Notes: generated by a model not told the origin, from the sequence alone. Counted from the stretch's first letter, positions 1 through 7,243 are shown. The stretch: DNA of 10,564 bases from Pseudomonadota bacterium (GCA_023424095.1 JAFAEG010000056.1:1-10564); one strand, 5' to 3'. Numbers and translations are program-made.

Positions 1-20
1 CACGGGGCCCGATTTTGATT

Positions 21-1238
21 CTAGGCCAGCGCCTTGCGCCCGCTGCGCAGCCCGACCAGCGCCGAGAGGAACAGCACGCCGCCGCCGATGAAGAAGGCCG
101 CGCCAGGATGCGGGATGAGCGGCGCAGCGCCCACGCTGAGCCCGTATATCCAGCCGAAGAAAAGCGGCGACGCGATGCCGGCGAGGCTGGCGACGCTCAT
201 GTTCGCGCCCTGCAACTGGCCCTGTTCGCTTTCCGAGACGAGCCGGGTCATCAGCGCCAGGCTGGTCGGCATGGCGAGGCCCCAGATGGCGGTGACGACG
301 ACGCCGGCGATGAACGTCGGCACGTCGGGCGCGAGGCCGATCAGGACGAGCCCCGCGCCGCCGCCGAGCAGGCCAATGACCATCGTCGCGCGATCGCCGA
401 TCCGCTTCACCATGGGGCCGACAATGAGGGCCTGAATGGCGACGTCGAGCACGCCCCAGAGCGCGAGCACGAGGCCGATCTGGAAGGCGCTCCAGTCGAA
501 TTGATGCGCGGCGTAGAGGATGAAGACGACCGCGAAGATGTGGTGGGCGAAGTAGATCAGGAAATAGACGGCGGCGAGGCCGGTCAGCTCCCGGTGCGAG
601 CCGAGCAGTTTCAGCGCGCCGAACGGATTGGCGCGGCGCCAGGCGAACGGCGTGCGATGCTCGCGCTTCAGTGATTCGGGGAGGATGAACAGGCCGTAGA
701 GGAAGGCCACGCCCGCCAGGCCTGCGGCAGCCCAGAAGGGGACGCGCGGGCCGAGTTCACCCAGCAATCCGCCGAGCAATGGGCCGAGCACGAAACCGCC
801 GCTCCACGCCGCGCCGACCAGCCCGAAGGCGCGGGCGCGCTCCTCCGGCGCGACGATGTCCGCGAGATAGGCGTAGGAGACGGTGAAGCTGGCCGAGGTG
901 AGGCCGCCGAGCATGCGGCCGACGGCGAGCCACCACAGGTCCGGGGCCAGTGCCATCAGCGCGAAATCCGCGGCCAGACCGGCGGCGGAGACGAGGATGA
1001 CCGGGCGGCGACCATAAGCGTCGGACAATGAGCCGATGACGGGCGAGAAGATGAACTGCATCCCCGCCCAGAGTGCCACCATGACGCCATTCCACAGGCC
1101 GGCGCGCTCGATCGAGCCGCTCATCTCCTCGATCAGCGCCGGCAGCACCGGATAGACGATCCCCATCGCCATCACGTCGATGACGGCGGTGATGAGGATG
1201 AAGGCCACGGCGGGCGTGAAGCGCGAGCCGGGGCGCAT
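21..1238 (-). CDS. Tet-type MFS efflux transporter (drug/H+ antiporter family)
   Basis: A 405-residue inner-membrane protein with about twelve hydrophobic segments, the usual size for the 12-helix drug/H+ antiporters that include TetA. Helix 1 carries the acidic residue typical of this family (Asp21, in TAVIDVMAMGIVYPVLP). Motif A lies in the loop after helix 2 (GSLSDAYGRRP, residues 69-79), a motif-B arginine lies near residue 108 (GRMLGG), and a glycine-rich motif C typical of antiporters spans about 142-160 (GAAWSGGFVLGPLLGG). A charged central loop (about 188-212) separates the two six-helix halves. The ATG at 1238 is 8 nt after the lysS stop, so it is probably co-transcribed with and translationally dependent on lysS; no strong Shine-Dalgarno is visible. 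Membership of the TCR/Tet branch is fairly secure, but the substrate cannot be read from sequence and tetracycline export should not be assumed. Confidence 0.9.
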   Translation of the reverse strand: MRPGSRFTPAVAFILITAVIDVMAMGIVYPVLPALIEEMSGSIERAGLWNGVMVALWAGMQFIFSPVIGSLSDAYGRRPVILVSAAGLAADFALMALAPDLWWLAVGRMLGGLTSASFTVSYAYLADIVAPEERARAFGLVGAAWSGGFVLGPLLGGLLGELGPRVPFWAAAGLAGVAFLYGLFILPESLKREHRTPFAWRRANPFGALKLLGSHRELTGLAAVYFLIYFAHHIFAVVFILYAAHQFDWSAFQIGLVLALWGVLDVAIQALIVGPMVKRIGDRATMVIGLLGGGAGLVLIGLAPDVPTFIAGVVVTAIWGLAMPTSLALMTRLVSESEQGQLQGANMSVASLAGIASPLFFGWIYGLSVGAAPLIPHPGAAFFIGGGVLFLSALVGLRSGRKALA

Positions 1239-1246
1239 GGCCGGGA

Positions 1247-2845
1247 TCAGGCCGCCAGCGCCTCGGCGATCAGCTTGCGGCTGTTGTCGACGCCGTAGAG
1301 GGCGATGAAGCTGCCCATGCGCGGGCCCTGTTCGCTGCCGAGCAGGGTTTCGTACAGCGCCTTGAACCAGTCGCGCAGCCGCTCCTTGCCGTAATGCACC
1401 TTGCCGATCTCGTAGATGTAGTTCTGCAGGATCGCGGCGGGGTCCTCGTCGCCGTCCGGCAGCGGCTCGGCGAGCAGGGCGTCGAGTTCGCGCAGGGCGG
1501 TGGCTTCCTCGGCCGTGGGGGCGCGGCGCTTCAGGCTCGGGGCGACGAAATCGCGGGCATAAGCCACCGCGAAGCCGACCAGACGATCAAGCTCCGGCGC
1601 GGCCTCCGGCGTCAGCGCCGCATTGGAGCGGGTCAGGAAGCGCCAGATCGTGTCGCGATCGCCGACGCCGGGCAGGCTGGCGAGGTTCAGCAAGAGCGCG
1701 AAGCTGATCGGCAGAACGATCGCGGGCGGGTTGCCGGCATGGATGTGATGGACCGGATTGCCGAGCTTCTTGTCCACTTCCTGCGCGGGATAAGCGGCGA
1801 GGAACTGATAATATTCGTCCACCGCCTTGGGGATCACGCCGAAGCTCAATTGCTTGGCGCGCTTCGGCTCGCGGTAGAGGTAGAAAGCCAGGCTCTCCTG
1901 CGGCGCATAGGTCAGCCATTCGTCGATGGTGACGCCATTGCCCTTGGTCTTGCTGATCTTCTCGCCATTTTCGTCGAGGAACAGCTCGAAGATGAAGGTT
2001 TCGGGCGGACGCGCGCCGAGCACGCGGGCGATCTTCGAGCTTTGCGTGACGCTGTCGATCAGATCCTTGCCGGACATCTCGTAATCGACGCCGAGCGCGA
2101 CCCAGCGCATCGCCCAGTCGACCTTCCACTGCAGCTTGGCGCCGCCGGACAGGGCCGACTGCTCGACCCGTTCGCCTTCATCCTCATAAGCGATCATCCC
2201 GGTCTCGGCATCGAGCACCGTCACCGGCACCTGCAGCACCTTGCCGCTCTTCGCGCTGATCGGAAGCACCGGCGAATAGGTCTTGCGCCGTTCCTCGCCC
2301 AGGGTCGGGAGCATGACGGCCATGATGGCGTCATAGCAACGCAGCACCTGACGCAGCGTCTCGTCAAACTCGCCACCGCGATAGCAATCGGAGCTGGCGC
2401 GGAATTCGTAATCGAAGCCGAAGCCGTCGAGGAAATTGCGCAGCGACGCATTGTTGTGCGCGGCATAGCTGGCGTGACCGCAGCCGAACGGGTCCGGCAC
2501 CACCGACAAGGGCTGGTCCAGATGCGCGTGCATCATGTCCTGGTGCGGCGTGCCGGGCGGCACCTTGCGCATCCCGTCCATATCGTCGCTGAAGGCGATC
2601 AGGCGGGTCGGCCAGTCGACCAGCTCGCTCAGCGCATGGCGGACCATCAAGGTGCGGGCGACTTCCTGGAAGGTGCCGAGATGCGGCAGGCCCGAGGGGC
2701 CGTAGCCGGTTTCGAACAGGATGGCGTGGCCGGCCGGCGGACCGTCCGGATAGCGCTTCAGCAGCTTGCGCGCTTCTTCATAGGGCCAGGCCTTGGAGGC
2801 CATCGCGGCCTCGCGCAGTTCGGGAGCAATCGGCATGGCGCGCAT
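1247..2845 (-). CDS. lysS: Lysyl-tRNA synthetase, class I (archaeal type)
   Basis: Charges tRNA-Lys with lysine in the cytoplasm. At 532 residues it has the length of bacterial class I LysRS and is unrelated to the class II enzyme of most bacteria; class I is normal in alphaproteobacteria, archaea and spirochaetes. Both class I Rossmann signatures are visible: the HIGH equivalent HLGT at residues 55-58 (in GPSGLPHLGT) and the KMSKS equivalent KISKTK at about 296-301. The C-terminal third (about 400-532) is alpha-helical in character, consistent with the anticodon-binding helical domain. I chose the ATG at 2845 because AAGG lies 6 nt upstream; the in-frame ATG at 2836 (529 residues) has poorer spacing, and a third at 2803 would remove residues that look conserved (LREAAMASKAWPYEEARK). 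It lies 35 nt after the thioredoxin-like gene and 8 nt before the MFS gene. No key residue appears to be missing. Confidence 0.96.
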   Translation of the reverse strand: MRAMPIAPELREAAMASKAWPYEEARKLLKRYPDGPPAGHAILFETGYGPSGLPHLGTFQEVARTLMVRHALSELVDWPTRLIAFSDDMDGMRKVPPGTPHQDMMHAHLDQPLSVVPDPFGCGHASYAAHNNASLRNFLDGFGFDYEFRASSDCYRGGEFDETLRQVLRCYDAIMAVMLPTLGEERRKTYSPVLPISAKSGKVLQVPVTVLDAETGMIAYEDEGERVEQSALSGGAKLQWKVDWAMRWVALGVDYEMSGKDLIDSVTQSSKIARVLGARPPETFIFELFLDENGEKISKTKGNGVTIDEWLTYAPQESLAFYLYREPKRAKQLSFGVIPKAVDEYYQFLAAYPAQEVDKKLGNPVHHIHAGNPPAIVLPISFALLLNLASLPGVGDRDTIWRFLTRSNAALTPEAAPELDRLVGFAVAYARDFVAPSLKRRAPTAEEATALRELDALLAEPLPDGDEDPAAILQNYIYEIGKVHYGKERLRDWFKALYETLLGSEQGPRMGSFIALYGVDNSRKLIAEALAA

Positions 2846-2850
2846 GTCGC

Positions 2851-2888
2851 GCCTTAGCCCGCCGCGCGCAAGCCTTAGCCTTAGCCGC
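2851..2888 (-). repeat. Three GGCTAAGG(C) motifs across the tlpA-like/lysS junction
   Basis: On the minus strand the octamer GGCTAAGG followed by C occurs three times. The first copy contains the TAA stop of the thioredoxin-like gene (2881-2883). The second supplies another TAA in the same frame (2875-2877). The third supplies a further in-frame TAA (2854-2856) plus the AAGG that serves lysS. The first two copies overlap and the third follows after a GC-rich spacer. It may be a simple local duplication; its effect as a stop cluster and ribosome-binding region is inference. Confidence 0.5.
2852..2855 (-). promoter_or_regulatory. Shine-Dalgarno of lysS
   Basis: On the minus strand AAGG sits 6 nt before the ATG at 2845, which favours that start over the ATG at 2836. 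The site is part of the third copy of a GGCTAAGGC motif in this gap. Confidence 0.55.
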
Positions 2889-3444
2889 CTTCGGCCTCGT
2901 CCAGCAGGGCGGCCACGCGGTCGCTGTGCCATTCGGCCATGCCGACCATCCGCCAGACTTCCTTGCCTTCCGCATCGTAGAGGATGGTGGTCGGCAGCGT
3001 GCCGAGGCGCAGCGCCATCATATATTCCATCTGCGGGTCGAGATTCGCCTCCAGATGGCGGAAATTGCGCTGGGCGAAGAAATTGGTGACCAGTGCGCGG
3101 CCGTCGAGATCCTGGCTCAGGGCGACGACGTTCAGCGCATCGCCTTCGCGCTCGGCCAGCGCGTCCAAGGACGGCATCTCCACCACGCAGGGCGCGCACC
3201 AGGTCGCCCACAGGTTCACGAGCGTCGGCTTGCCGCGGAAGGCGGCCATGCTGGTCGGGCGGCCCTCGCCGTCCTGGAAGGTGAATCCCGGCGCCGGCGT
3301 GCCGGCGAAGGAGCGGTCGAGCACGCCGGTGACGGGGCTCGCGGGGGCGTCGGCGACCGCACCGTTCGCTTGATTGGCCGGTTCGTTGCCCTTAGCGCAG
3401 CCGGTCAGCGCCAGAGCGCCCAGGAGACAGACAATCAGCCGCAC
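2881..3444 (-). CDS. TlpA-like thioredoxin-fold lipoprotein
   Basis: A 187-residue membrane-anchored thiol-disulfide protein of the TlpA/ResA type, predicted to act on the periplasmic side, reducing disulfides in exported proteins or in cytochrome maturation. The N-terminus is a lipoprotein signal with lipobox LTGC (Cys16), followed by a low-complexity Ala/Asn/Pro linker. The thioredoxin fold begins near residue 50: the active site is WCAPC (Cys83, Cys86, preceded by NLWAT) and the cis-proline loop is GTLPTT (Pro151). The start is a GTG at 3442-3444, chosen because GGAG lies 9 nt upstream and because it begins exactly at a lipoprotein signal; the open frame continues upstream, but only antisense to argH. 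The gene is divergent from argH with 19 nt between start codons and heads the leftward group with lysS. The family is secure; the physiological partner is unknown. Confidence 0.9.
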   Translation of the reverse strand: MRLIVCLLGALALTGCAKGNEPANQANGAVADAPASPVTGVLDRSFAGTPAPGFTFQDGEGRPTSMAAFRGKPTLVNLWATWCAPCVVEMPSLDALAEREGDALNVVALSQDLDGRALVTNFFAQRNFRHLEANLDPQMEYMMALRLGTLPTTILYDAEGKEVWRMVGMAEWHSDRVAALLDEAEGG

Positions 3445-3453
3445 GGACGACAA

Positions 3454-3457
3454 CTCC
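3454..3457 (-). promoter_or_regulatory. Shine-Dalgarno of the TlpA-like gene
   Basis: GGAG on the minus strand, 9 nt before the GTG at 3444. It is the main reason for choosing this non-ATG start over the in-frame TTG codons nearby. It lies inside the 19-nt gap shared with argH. Confidence 0.6.
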
Positions 3458-3463
3458 AATTCG

Positions 3464-4840
3464 ATGTGGGGCGGCCGCTTTGCCGGCGGGCCGTCGGCGC
3501 TGATGCGCGAGATAAATGCCTCCATTGCCTTCGACAAGCGGCTGTGGCGCGAGGACATCGCCGCGTCAAAGGCCCATGTCGCCATGCTGGGTGCGCAGGC
3601 CATCGTGGACGCGGCCGATGCGGCGGCGATTTCCGGCGGTCTGGACCGGATTGCGGCGGAATATGCGGCCGATGGCGTGCCGGAGGATCCCGCGCTCGAA
3701 GACATCCACATGCATGTCGAGGCGCGGCTGACCGAACTGATCGGTCCGGTGGCGGGCCGGCTACACACCGCGCGCTCGCGCAACGACCAGGTGGCGACCG
3801 ACTTCAAGCTTTGGGTGCGCGGGGCGAGCGAGGCGAATGATCGCGCGCTGGCGGCGCTGCAGGGCGCGCTGGTGGCGCGGGCCGGCGAGCATGCGGCGAC
3901 GATCATGCCGGGCTTCACCCATTTGCAGGTCGCGCAGCCGGTGACGCTCGGCCACCATCTGATGGCTTATTACGAGATGTTCCGGCGCGACCGCTCGCGC
4001 ATTTCCGATGCGCGGGCCCGGGCGAACGAATCCCCGCTGGGTGCTGCGGCGCTGGCGGGGACCTCCTATCCGCTCGCCCGGGAGGCGACGGCAAAGGCCC
4101 TGGGTTTCACCCGGCCGACGGCGAACTCGCTCGATTCGGTGTCGGATCGCGATTTCGCGCTCGATCACCTGATGGCCGCCGCGCAATGCGCGCTGCATCT
4201 GTCGCGGCTGGCGGAGGAATTGATCATCTGGGCAAGCCAGCCGTTCGGCTTCGTGAAGCTGGGCGACGATTTCTCCACCGGTTCGTCGATCATGCCGCAG
4301 AAGCGCAATCCGGATGCGGCCGAGCTGGTGCGCGGCCATGCCGGGCGGATCCTTGGCGAACTGGTCGCGCTCAGCGTCACCATGAAAGGCCTGCCGCTCG
4401 CTTATTCCAAGGACATGCAGGACGATAAGGAGCCGGTCTTCGCGGCGCAGGATCTGCTCGAAGTCTCCCTGGCGGCGATGGCGGGGATGATCGGCAGCGT
4501 GAGTTTCGACGAGAGCCGCATGCGCGCGGCGGCGGCGACCGGGCATTCGACCGCGACCGATCTGGCCGACTGGCTGGTGCGGGTGGCGGGCGTGCCGTTC
4601 CGCGAGGCGCATCACATTACCGGCCGGGCGGTGAAGCTGGCCGAGGAAAAGGGCGCGCAGCTCTGGGACCTGTCGCTGGCCGAATATCAGGCAATCGACG
4701 GGCGGATCGACGCAAGTCTGTTCGACGTGCTGTCGCCGGAAGCCTCGGTGCGCAGCCGGACCAGCTATGGCGGCACCGCGCCGGATCGGGTAATCGCGGC
4801 TGTAGAGGCGGCGAAGGCCGCGCTGGAGCGTGACGCGTGA
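3464..4840 (+). CDS. argH: Argininosuccinate lyase
   Basis: Last step of arginine biosynthesis: splits argininosuccinate into arginine and fumarate; a cytoplasmic homotetramer of the fumarase/aspartase superfamily. At 458 residues it has the normal length. The N-terminus MWGGRF and EINASIAFDKRL (about 16-27) are typical of ArgH. The three conserved superfamily regions are present: HTARSRNDQV (101-110), FTHLQVAQPV with the conserved His153, and the mobile signature loop GSSIMPQKRNPD (273-284) with the catalytic serine. I start it at the ATG at 3464, where family similarity begins; its Shine-Dalgarno is weak. An upstream ATG at 3374 would place 30 extra residues antisense to the TlpA-like gene and looks wrong. 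The codons just before 3464 read TDDNSNS, which looks like a plausible ArgH N-terminal extension lacking its own ATG, so the exact start is slightly uncertain. The stop overlaps the next gene by 4 nt. Confidence 0.97.
   Translation: MWGGRFAGGPSALMREINASIAFDKRLWREDIAASKAHVAMLGAQAIVDAADAAAISGGLDRIAAEYAADGVPEDPALEDIHMHVEARLTELIGPVAGRLHTARSRNDQVATDFKLWVRGASEANDRALAALQGALVARAGEHAATIMPGFTHLQVAQPVTLGHHLMAYYEMFRRDRSRISDARARANESPLGAAALAGTSYPLAREATAKALGFTRPTANSLDSVSDRDFALDHLMAAAQCALHLSRLAEELIIWASQPFGFVKLGDDFSTGSSIMPQKRNPDAAELVRGHAGRILGELVALSVTMKGLPLAYSKDMQDDKEPVFAAQDLLEVSLAAMAGMIGSVSFDESRMRAAAATGHSTATDLADWLVRVAGVPFREAHHITGRAVKLAEEKGAQLWDLSLAEYQAIDGRIDASLFDVLSPEASVRSRTSYGGTAPDRVIAAVEAAKAALERDA
4825..4828 (+). 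promoter_or_regulatory. Shine-Dalgarno of the small lipoprotein gene
   Basis: GGAG inside the end of argH, 8 nt before the GTG at 4837. It supports a GTG start that overlaps the argH TGA. Confidence 0.5.
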
Positions 4841-5148
4841 GAATCCTGATCGTTTTTGCAGGCCTGGCAGTGACGGCATGTGGCGCACGCGAGCCGCTGC
4901 GGCCCGCCGATGGCCAGTCGCTGCCGCGCGCCCCGGCGCTGTCGAGCCGCGCGCTGACCCCGGAGCAATTGCTGGCGGTGCCGAGCGAATTCCGGCCGGT
5001 GCGGGTCGATGAGCCGCTGACCCGGTCGCAGCGCCGCGAGCCGGATCGTTTCGCCTTGCCGCCACCCGATGAGGAAGGCGCCTTGCCGGACGAGGAAGAA
5101 GCGACGGAGAGGGAGCCGGAGACGGTTCCGCCCGTCTCGCCGCAATAA
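4837..5148 (+). CDS. Small lipoprotein, LptM-like, downstream of argH
   Basis: A 103-residue predicted lipoprotein. A short hydrophobic signal ends in VTAC (Cys15), followed by GAREPLRPADG, which resembles the CG..xPLxPA start of LptM-type lipoproteins that assist maturation of the LPS translocon. The rest has no recognisable fold: it is rich in Pro, Arg and Glu, ends in a strongly acidic, proline-rich tail (about 75-103, with PPPDEE and PDEEEATERE) and is probably disordered. The GTG start overlaps the argH TGA (GTGA), with a good GGAG 8 nt upstream, indicating translational coupling. From memory, small lipoprotein genes sit between argH and lysA in many proteobacteria; here galU follows instead. 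The lipoprotein call is well supported by the signal and position; the LptM role is inferred. Confidence 0.75.
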   Translation: MRILIVFAGLAVTACGAREPLRPADGQSLPRAPALSSRALTPEQLLAVPSEFRPVRVDEPLTRSQRREPDRFALPPPDEEGALPDEEEATEREPETVPPVSPQ

Positions 5149-5150
5149 GG
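5147..5150 (+). promoter_or_regulatory. Shine-Dalgarno of galU
   Basis: AAGG overlapping the stop codon of the small lipoprotein gene, 8 nt before the galU ATG at 5159. It fixes that start against the longer upstream frame. Confidence 0.6.
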
Positions 5151-5158
5151 ACAAGAGC

Positions 5159-6016
5159 ATGAAACCCGTCCGCAAGGCCGTTTTCCCGGTGGCCGGGCTT
5201 GGCACCCGCTTCCTGCCGGCGACCAAGGCGATCCCCAAGGAGATGCTGACGCTCGTCGATCGCCCGCTGATCCAATATGCGATCGAGGAAGCGCGCGAGG
5301 CGGGGATCGAGCAGTTCATCTTCGTCACCGGCCGCGGCAAGGGCGCGCTCGAGGATCATTTCGACATTTCCTACGAGCTGGAAGCGACCATGACCGGGCG
5401 CGGCAAGTCGCTCGATATCCTGGAGAGCACCCGCACGGTCCCGGGCAGTGTGGTGTCGGTGCGCCAGCAGGAGCCGCTCGGGCTTGGCCACGCCGTCTGG
5501 TGCGCGCGCGACATCGTCGGCGATGAGCCGTTCGCGGTTTTGCTGCCGGACGAGGTGATGGTGGGGCGGCCGAATTGCCTGAAACAGATGGTCGAGGCCT
5601 ATGCCTCCACCGGCGGCAATCTGGTCGCGGCGCTGGAAGTGCCGGCGGAGGAGACGCACAAATATGGCGTGGTCGATCCGGGCGCGCGCAACGGCCGGCT
5701 GACCGAGATCAAAGGTCTCGTCGAAAAGCCGCCGCAGGGGACGGCGCCGTCGAACCTGATGCTGCCGGGCCGCTACATATTGCAGCCCGAAGTGATGCGG
5801 GCGCTGGACGCGCACGAAACGGGCGCGGGCGGCGAGATCCAGCTGACCGACGCAATGGCCAAGATGATCGGCGTGCAGCCGTTCAACGCCTTCGCCTTCG
5901 AGGGCGAGCGGCACGATTGCGGCAGCGCCGCCGGCTTCGTGATCGCCAACATCGCCTTGTCGCTGCGCCGGGACGATGTCGGCCCCGCCGTGCGCGATTA
6001 TCTGGCGGGCCTTTAG
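5159..6016 (+). CDS. galU: UTP-glucose-1-phosphate uridylyltransferase
   Basis: Makes UDP-glucose from UTP and glucose-1-phosphate in the cytoplasm, feeding exopolysaccharide, LPS core and glycolipid synthesis. At 285 residues it is of normal length for bacterial GalU. The nucleotide-binding start FPVAGLGTRFLPATKAIPKE (9-28) is nearly canonical. Other family marks are the metal-binding LLPDE (128-132), VEKP with the substrate-binding Lys190, GEIQLTDA (225-232) and the late DCGSAAGF (253-260). The ATG at 5159 follows AAGG by 8 nt and gives the standard MKPVRKAVFPVAG N-terminus. It lies 10 nt after the lipoprotein gene and 4 nt before the metal transporter gene, so it is probably within one operon. 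No truncation or anomaly was seen. Function is confidently assigned from motifs. Confidence 0.97.
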   Translation: MKPVRKAVFPVAGLGTRFLPATKAIPKEMLTLVDRPLIQYAIEEAREAGIEQFIFVTGRGKGALEDHFDISYELEATMTGRGKSLDILESTRTVPGSVVSVRQQEPLGLGHAVWCARDIVGDEPFAVLLPDEVMVGRPNCLKQMVEAYASTGGNLVAALEVPAEETHKYGVVDPGARNGRLTEIKGLVEKPPQGTAPSNLMLPGRYILQPEVMRALDAHETGAGGEIQLTDAMAKMIGVQPFNAFAFEGERHDCGSAAGFVIANIALSLRRDDVGPAVRDYLAGL

Positions 6017-6020
6017 GGCG

Positions 6021-6983
6021 ATGGAATGCGGCCTGCTCGCGGGGGACGGGCCGGTCCGGCAACTGACCGTCGCGGAAGCGGAGGCCTATGACGGGCCGGG
6101 TTTCCTGTGGCTCCATTTGCATGGCCGCGACGACGCCGATGCGGCGGTCCTGAAGCGGCAGGTGAATGTTCCGGCCGTCGCGGCTGGTGCCCTGTTCGCG
6201 CACGAGACTCGGCCGCGCTGCGACCGGATCGACGATGGCGCGATCATCAATCTGCGCGGGCCCGGCGACCGCGATCCCGACGATAGCGACCGGCTGGTTT
6301 CGATCCGCATGTGGGTGGTGGCGCGCCGGGTCACCAGCGTCAGCCGGCGGACGATGAACGCGACCGAAAAGGTCATGGAGAAGATGCGGGCCGGCTTGAT
6401 CCTGGATGCGGGTGATCTGGTCGCGGCTTATGCCAAGGCGATCAGCCTGGAGCTCGATCCGCAGGTCGCCGCGCTGGGTGATTGCCTGGACGAGACCGAG
6501 AGCGATCTGGAAAATCCCAAGACGCTCTATCGCCATCGCCGCGAGATCACCCGCATCCGAAGCGAGGCGATCGGCTTCCGCCGCTTCGTCGCGCCGGACC
6601 GCGATGCATTGGTGACGATGGCGAATCTGGAGTTCGACTGGCTGAGCGACGAGGACCGGCTGCACATTCGCGAGGCGGCCGACAAATTCGCGCGGATGAC
6701 GGAAGAACTGGAATCGGTGCGCGAGCGATCGGCTTTGCTGCACGAACAGATCACCGACCTGCGCGCCGAGCAACTGGACAAACGCGGCCTGGAAATCTCG
6801 ATCGTCGCCTTCGTCTTCCTGCCTTTGACCTTCCTGACCGGCCTGCTCGGAATGAATGTGGAAGGCATTCCGTTCGCCTCGCACCCGCTCGCTTTCTGGG
6901 GCGTCGTACTGGTCTGCGTCGCGATCGCGGTGGCGGTGACGGTCTATTTCACCTGGCGCCACTGGCTGAACGAGCGGGAATGA
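6021..6983 (+). CDS. zntB: CorA-family metal transporter, ZntB type
   Basis: A 320-residue member of the CorA superfamily: a large cytoplasmic N-terminal domain (about 1-255, ending in long charged helices) followed by two C-terminal membrane helices (about 258-278 and 291-311). The signature Gly-Met-Asn is at 277-279, in GLLGMNVEGIPF; the VEGIP wording after GMN resembles ZntB more than Mg-transporting CorA, whose loop usually runs GMNF..MPE. ZntB is a proton-coupled zinc transporter; the actual ion here is inferred. The ATG at 6021 is 4 nt after the galU stop. The nearest purine run (AGGG) lies only 2 nt before it, so initiation may depend on coupling; an upstream ATG at 5976 would overlap galU and adds residues that do not look like the family. 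The final TGA overlaps the ATG of the next gene (ATGA). Confidence 0.88.
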   Translation: MECGLLAGDGPVRQLTVAEAEAYDGPGFLWLHLHGRDDADAAVLKRQVNVPAVAAGALFAHETRPRCDRIDDGAIINLRGPGDRDPDDSDRLVSIRMWVVARRVTSVSRRTMNATEKVMEKMRAGLILDAGDLVAAYAKAISLELDPQVAALGDCLDETESDLENPKTLYRHRREITRIRSEAIGFRRFVAPDRDALVTMANLEFDWLSDEDRLHIREAADKFARMTEELESVRERSALLHEQITDLRAEQLDKRGLEISIVAFVFLPLTFLTGLLGMNVEGIPFASHPLAFWGVVLVCVAIAVAVTVYFTWRHWLNERE

Positions 6984-7243
6984 GCTGCTTCCTGTGCGGC
7001 CGGCCGCTGGGGGCGAAGACCGAATATCACCACCCCGTGCCGCGCAGCCGGGGCGGCCGGCATACGGAACCGGTCCATCCGATCTGTCACCGCACGATCC
7101 ACGCCACCTTCACCAACAAGGAACTGGCCCGCGCTTTCGCCAGCGCCGATGCATTGCGCGCCCATCCCGCAATCCGGGTGTTTCTCGCGTTCATCGAGGA
7201 TAAGGACCCCGACTTCCATGCGCCGACGCGAAAGCGGAAATGA
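6980..7243 (+). CDS. Small HNH endonuclease
   Basis: An 87-residue protein of the ββα-metal (HNH) fold. It starts with a CxxC zinc knuckle (Cys3, Cys6, in CFLCGR), then the paired histidines of the catalytic strand (His17-His18, in YHHPVPRSRGG), then HPICHRTIHATFTNKELA with Cys36-His37 and His41. The order CxxC, HH-x-V/L-P, ICHxxIH is typical of a compact stand-alone HNH family found in many bacteria. It has no recognition, helicase or methylase domain. The start is the ATG at 6980 overlapping the transporter's TGA, and its own TGA overlaps the next ATG at 7240, so it is translationally coupled on both sides. Longer readings of this frame run antiphase through the transporter gene and are not real. 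A nick or cut in double-stranded DNA is the family activity; the target and biological role are unknown. Confidence 0.88.
   Translation: MSCFLCGRPLGAKTEYHHPVPRSRGGRHTEPVHPICHRTIHATFTNKELARAFASADALRAHPAIRVFLAFIEDKDPDFHAPTRKRK

Noticed and set aside
15..674. A 219-codon plus-strand frame opposite the MFS transporter gene
   Set aside because: Highly charged, repetitive Glu/Asp/Arg/Ala composition is what the opposite strand of a membrane-protein gene gives; no independent support.
1394..2857. A 487-codon open frame on the plus strand opposite lysS
   Set aside because: Shadow of the class I LysRS gene; no motifs, and Arg/His/Gln-rich composition.
2846..3211. Reading lysS as a 654-residue protein with a long N-terminal extension
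   Set aside because: The added part runs out of frame through the TlpA-like gene; the enzyme's own similarity begins near the ATG at 2845.
3445..3918. Long N-terminal extension of the TlpA-like protein
   Set aside because: The extension lies antisense to argH, and the lipoprotein signal begins at the GTG with a proper Shine-Dalgarno, so the short form is preferred.
3761..5914. A 717-codon open frame on the minus strand across argH, the small lipoprotein and galU
   Set aside because: It is antisense to three well-supported genes, is rich in Arg/His/Ala/Gln in the way of GC-rich shadow frames, and shows no domain or plausible start.
5883..6962. A 359-codon minus-strand frame opposite the metal transporter gene, and a similar one at 7087-7968 opposite the flavoprotein gene
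   Set aside because: Both mirror genes with clear family signatures and show no ribosome-binding site or domain.
6482..6979. Long N-terminal extension of the HNH frame
   Set aside because: It overlaps the metal transporter gene in another frame, and the CxxC knuckle begins directly after the ATG at 6980.
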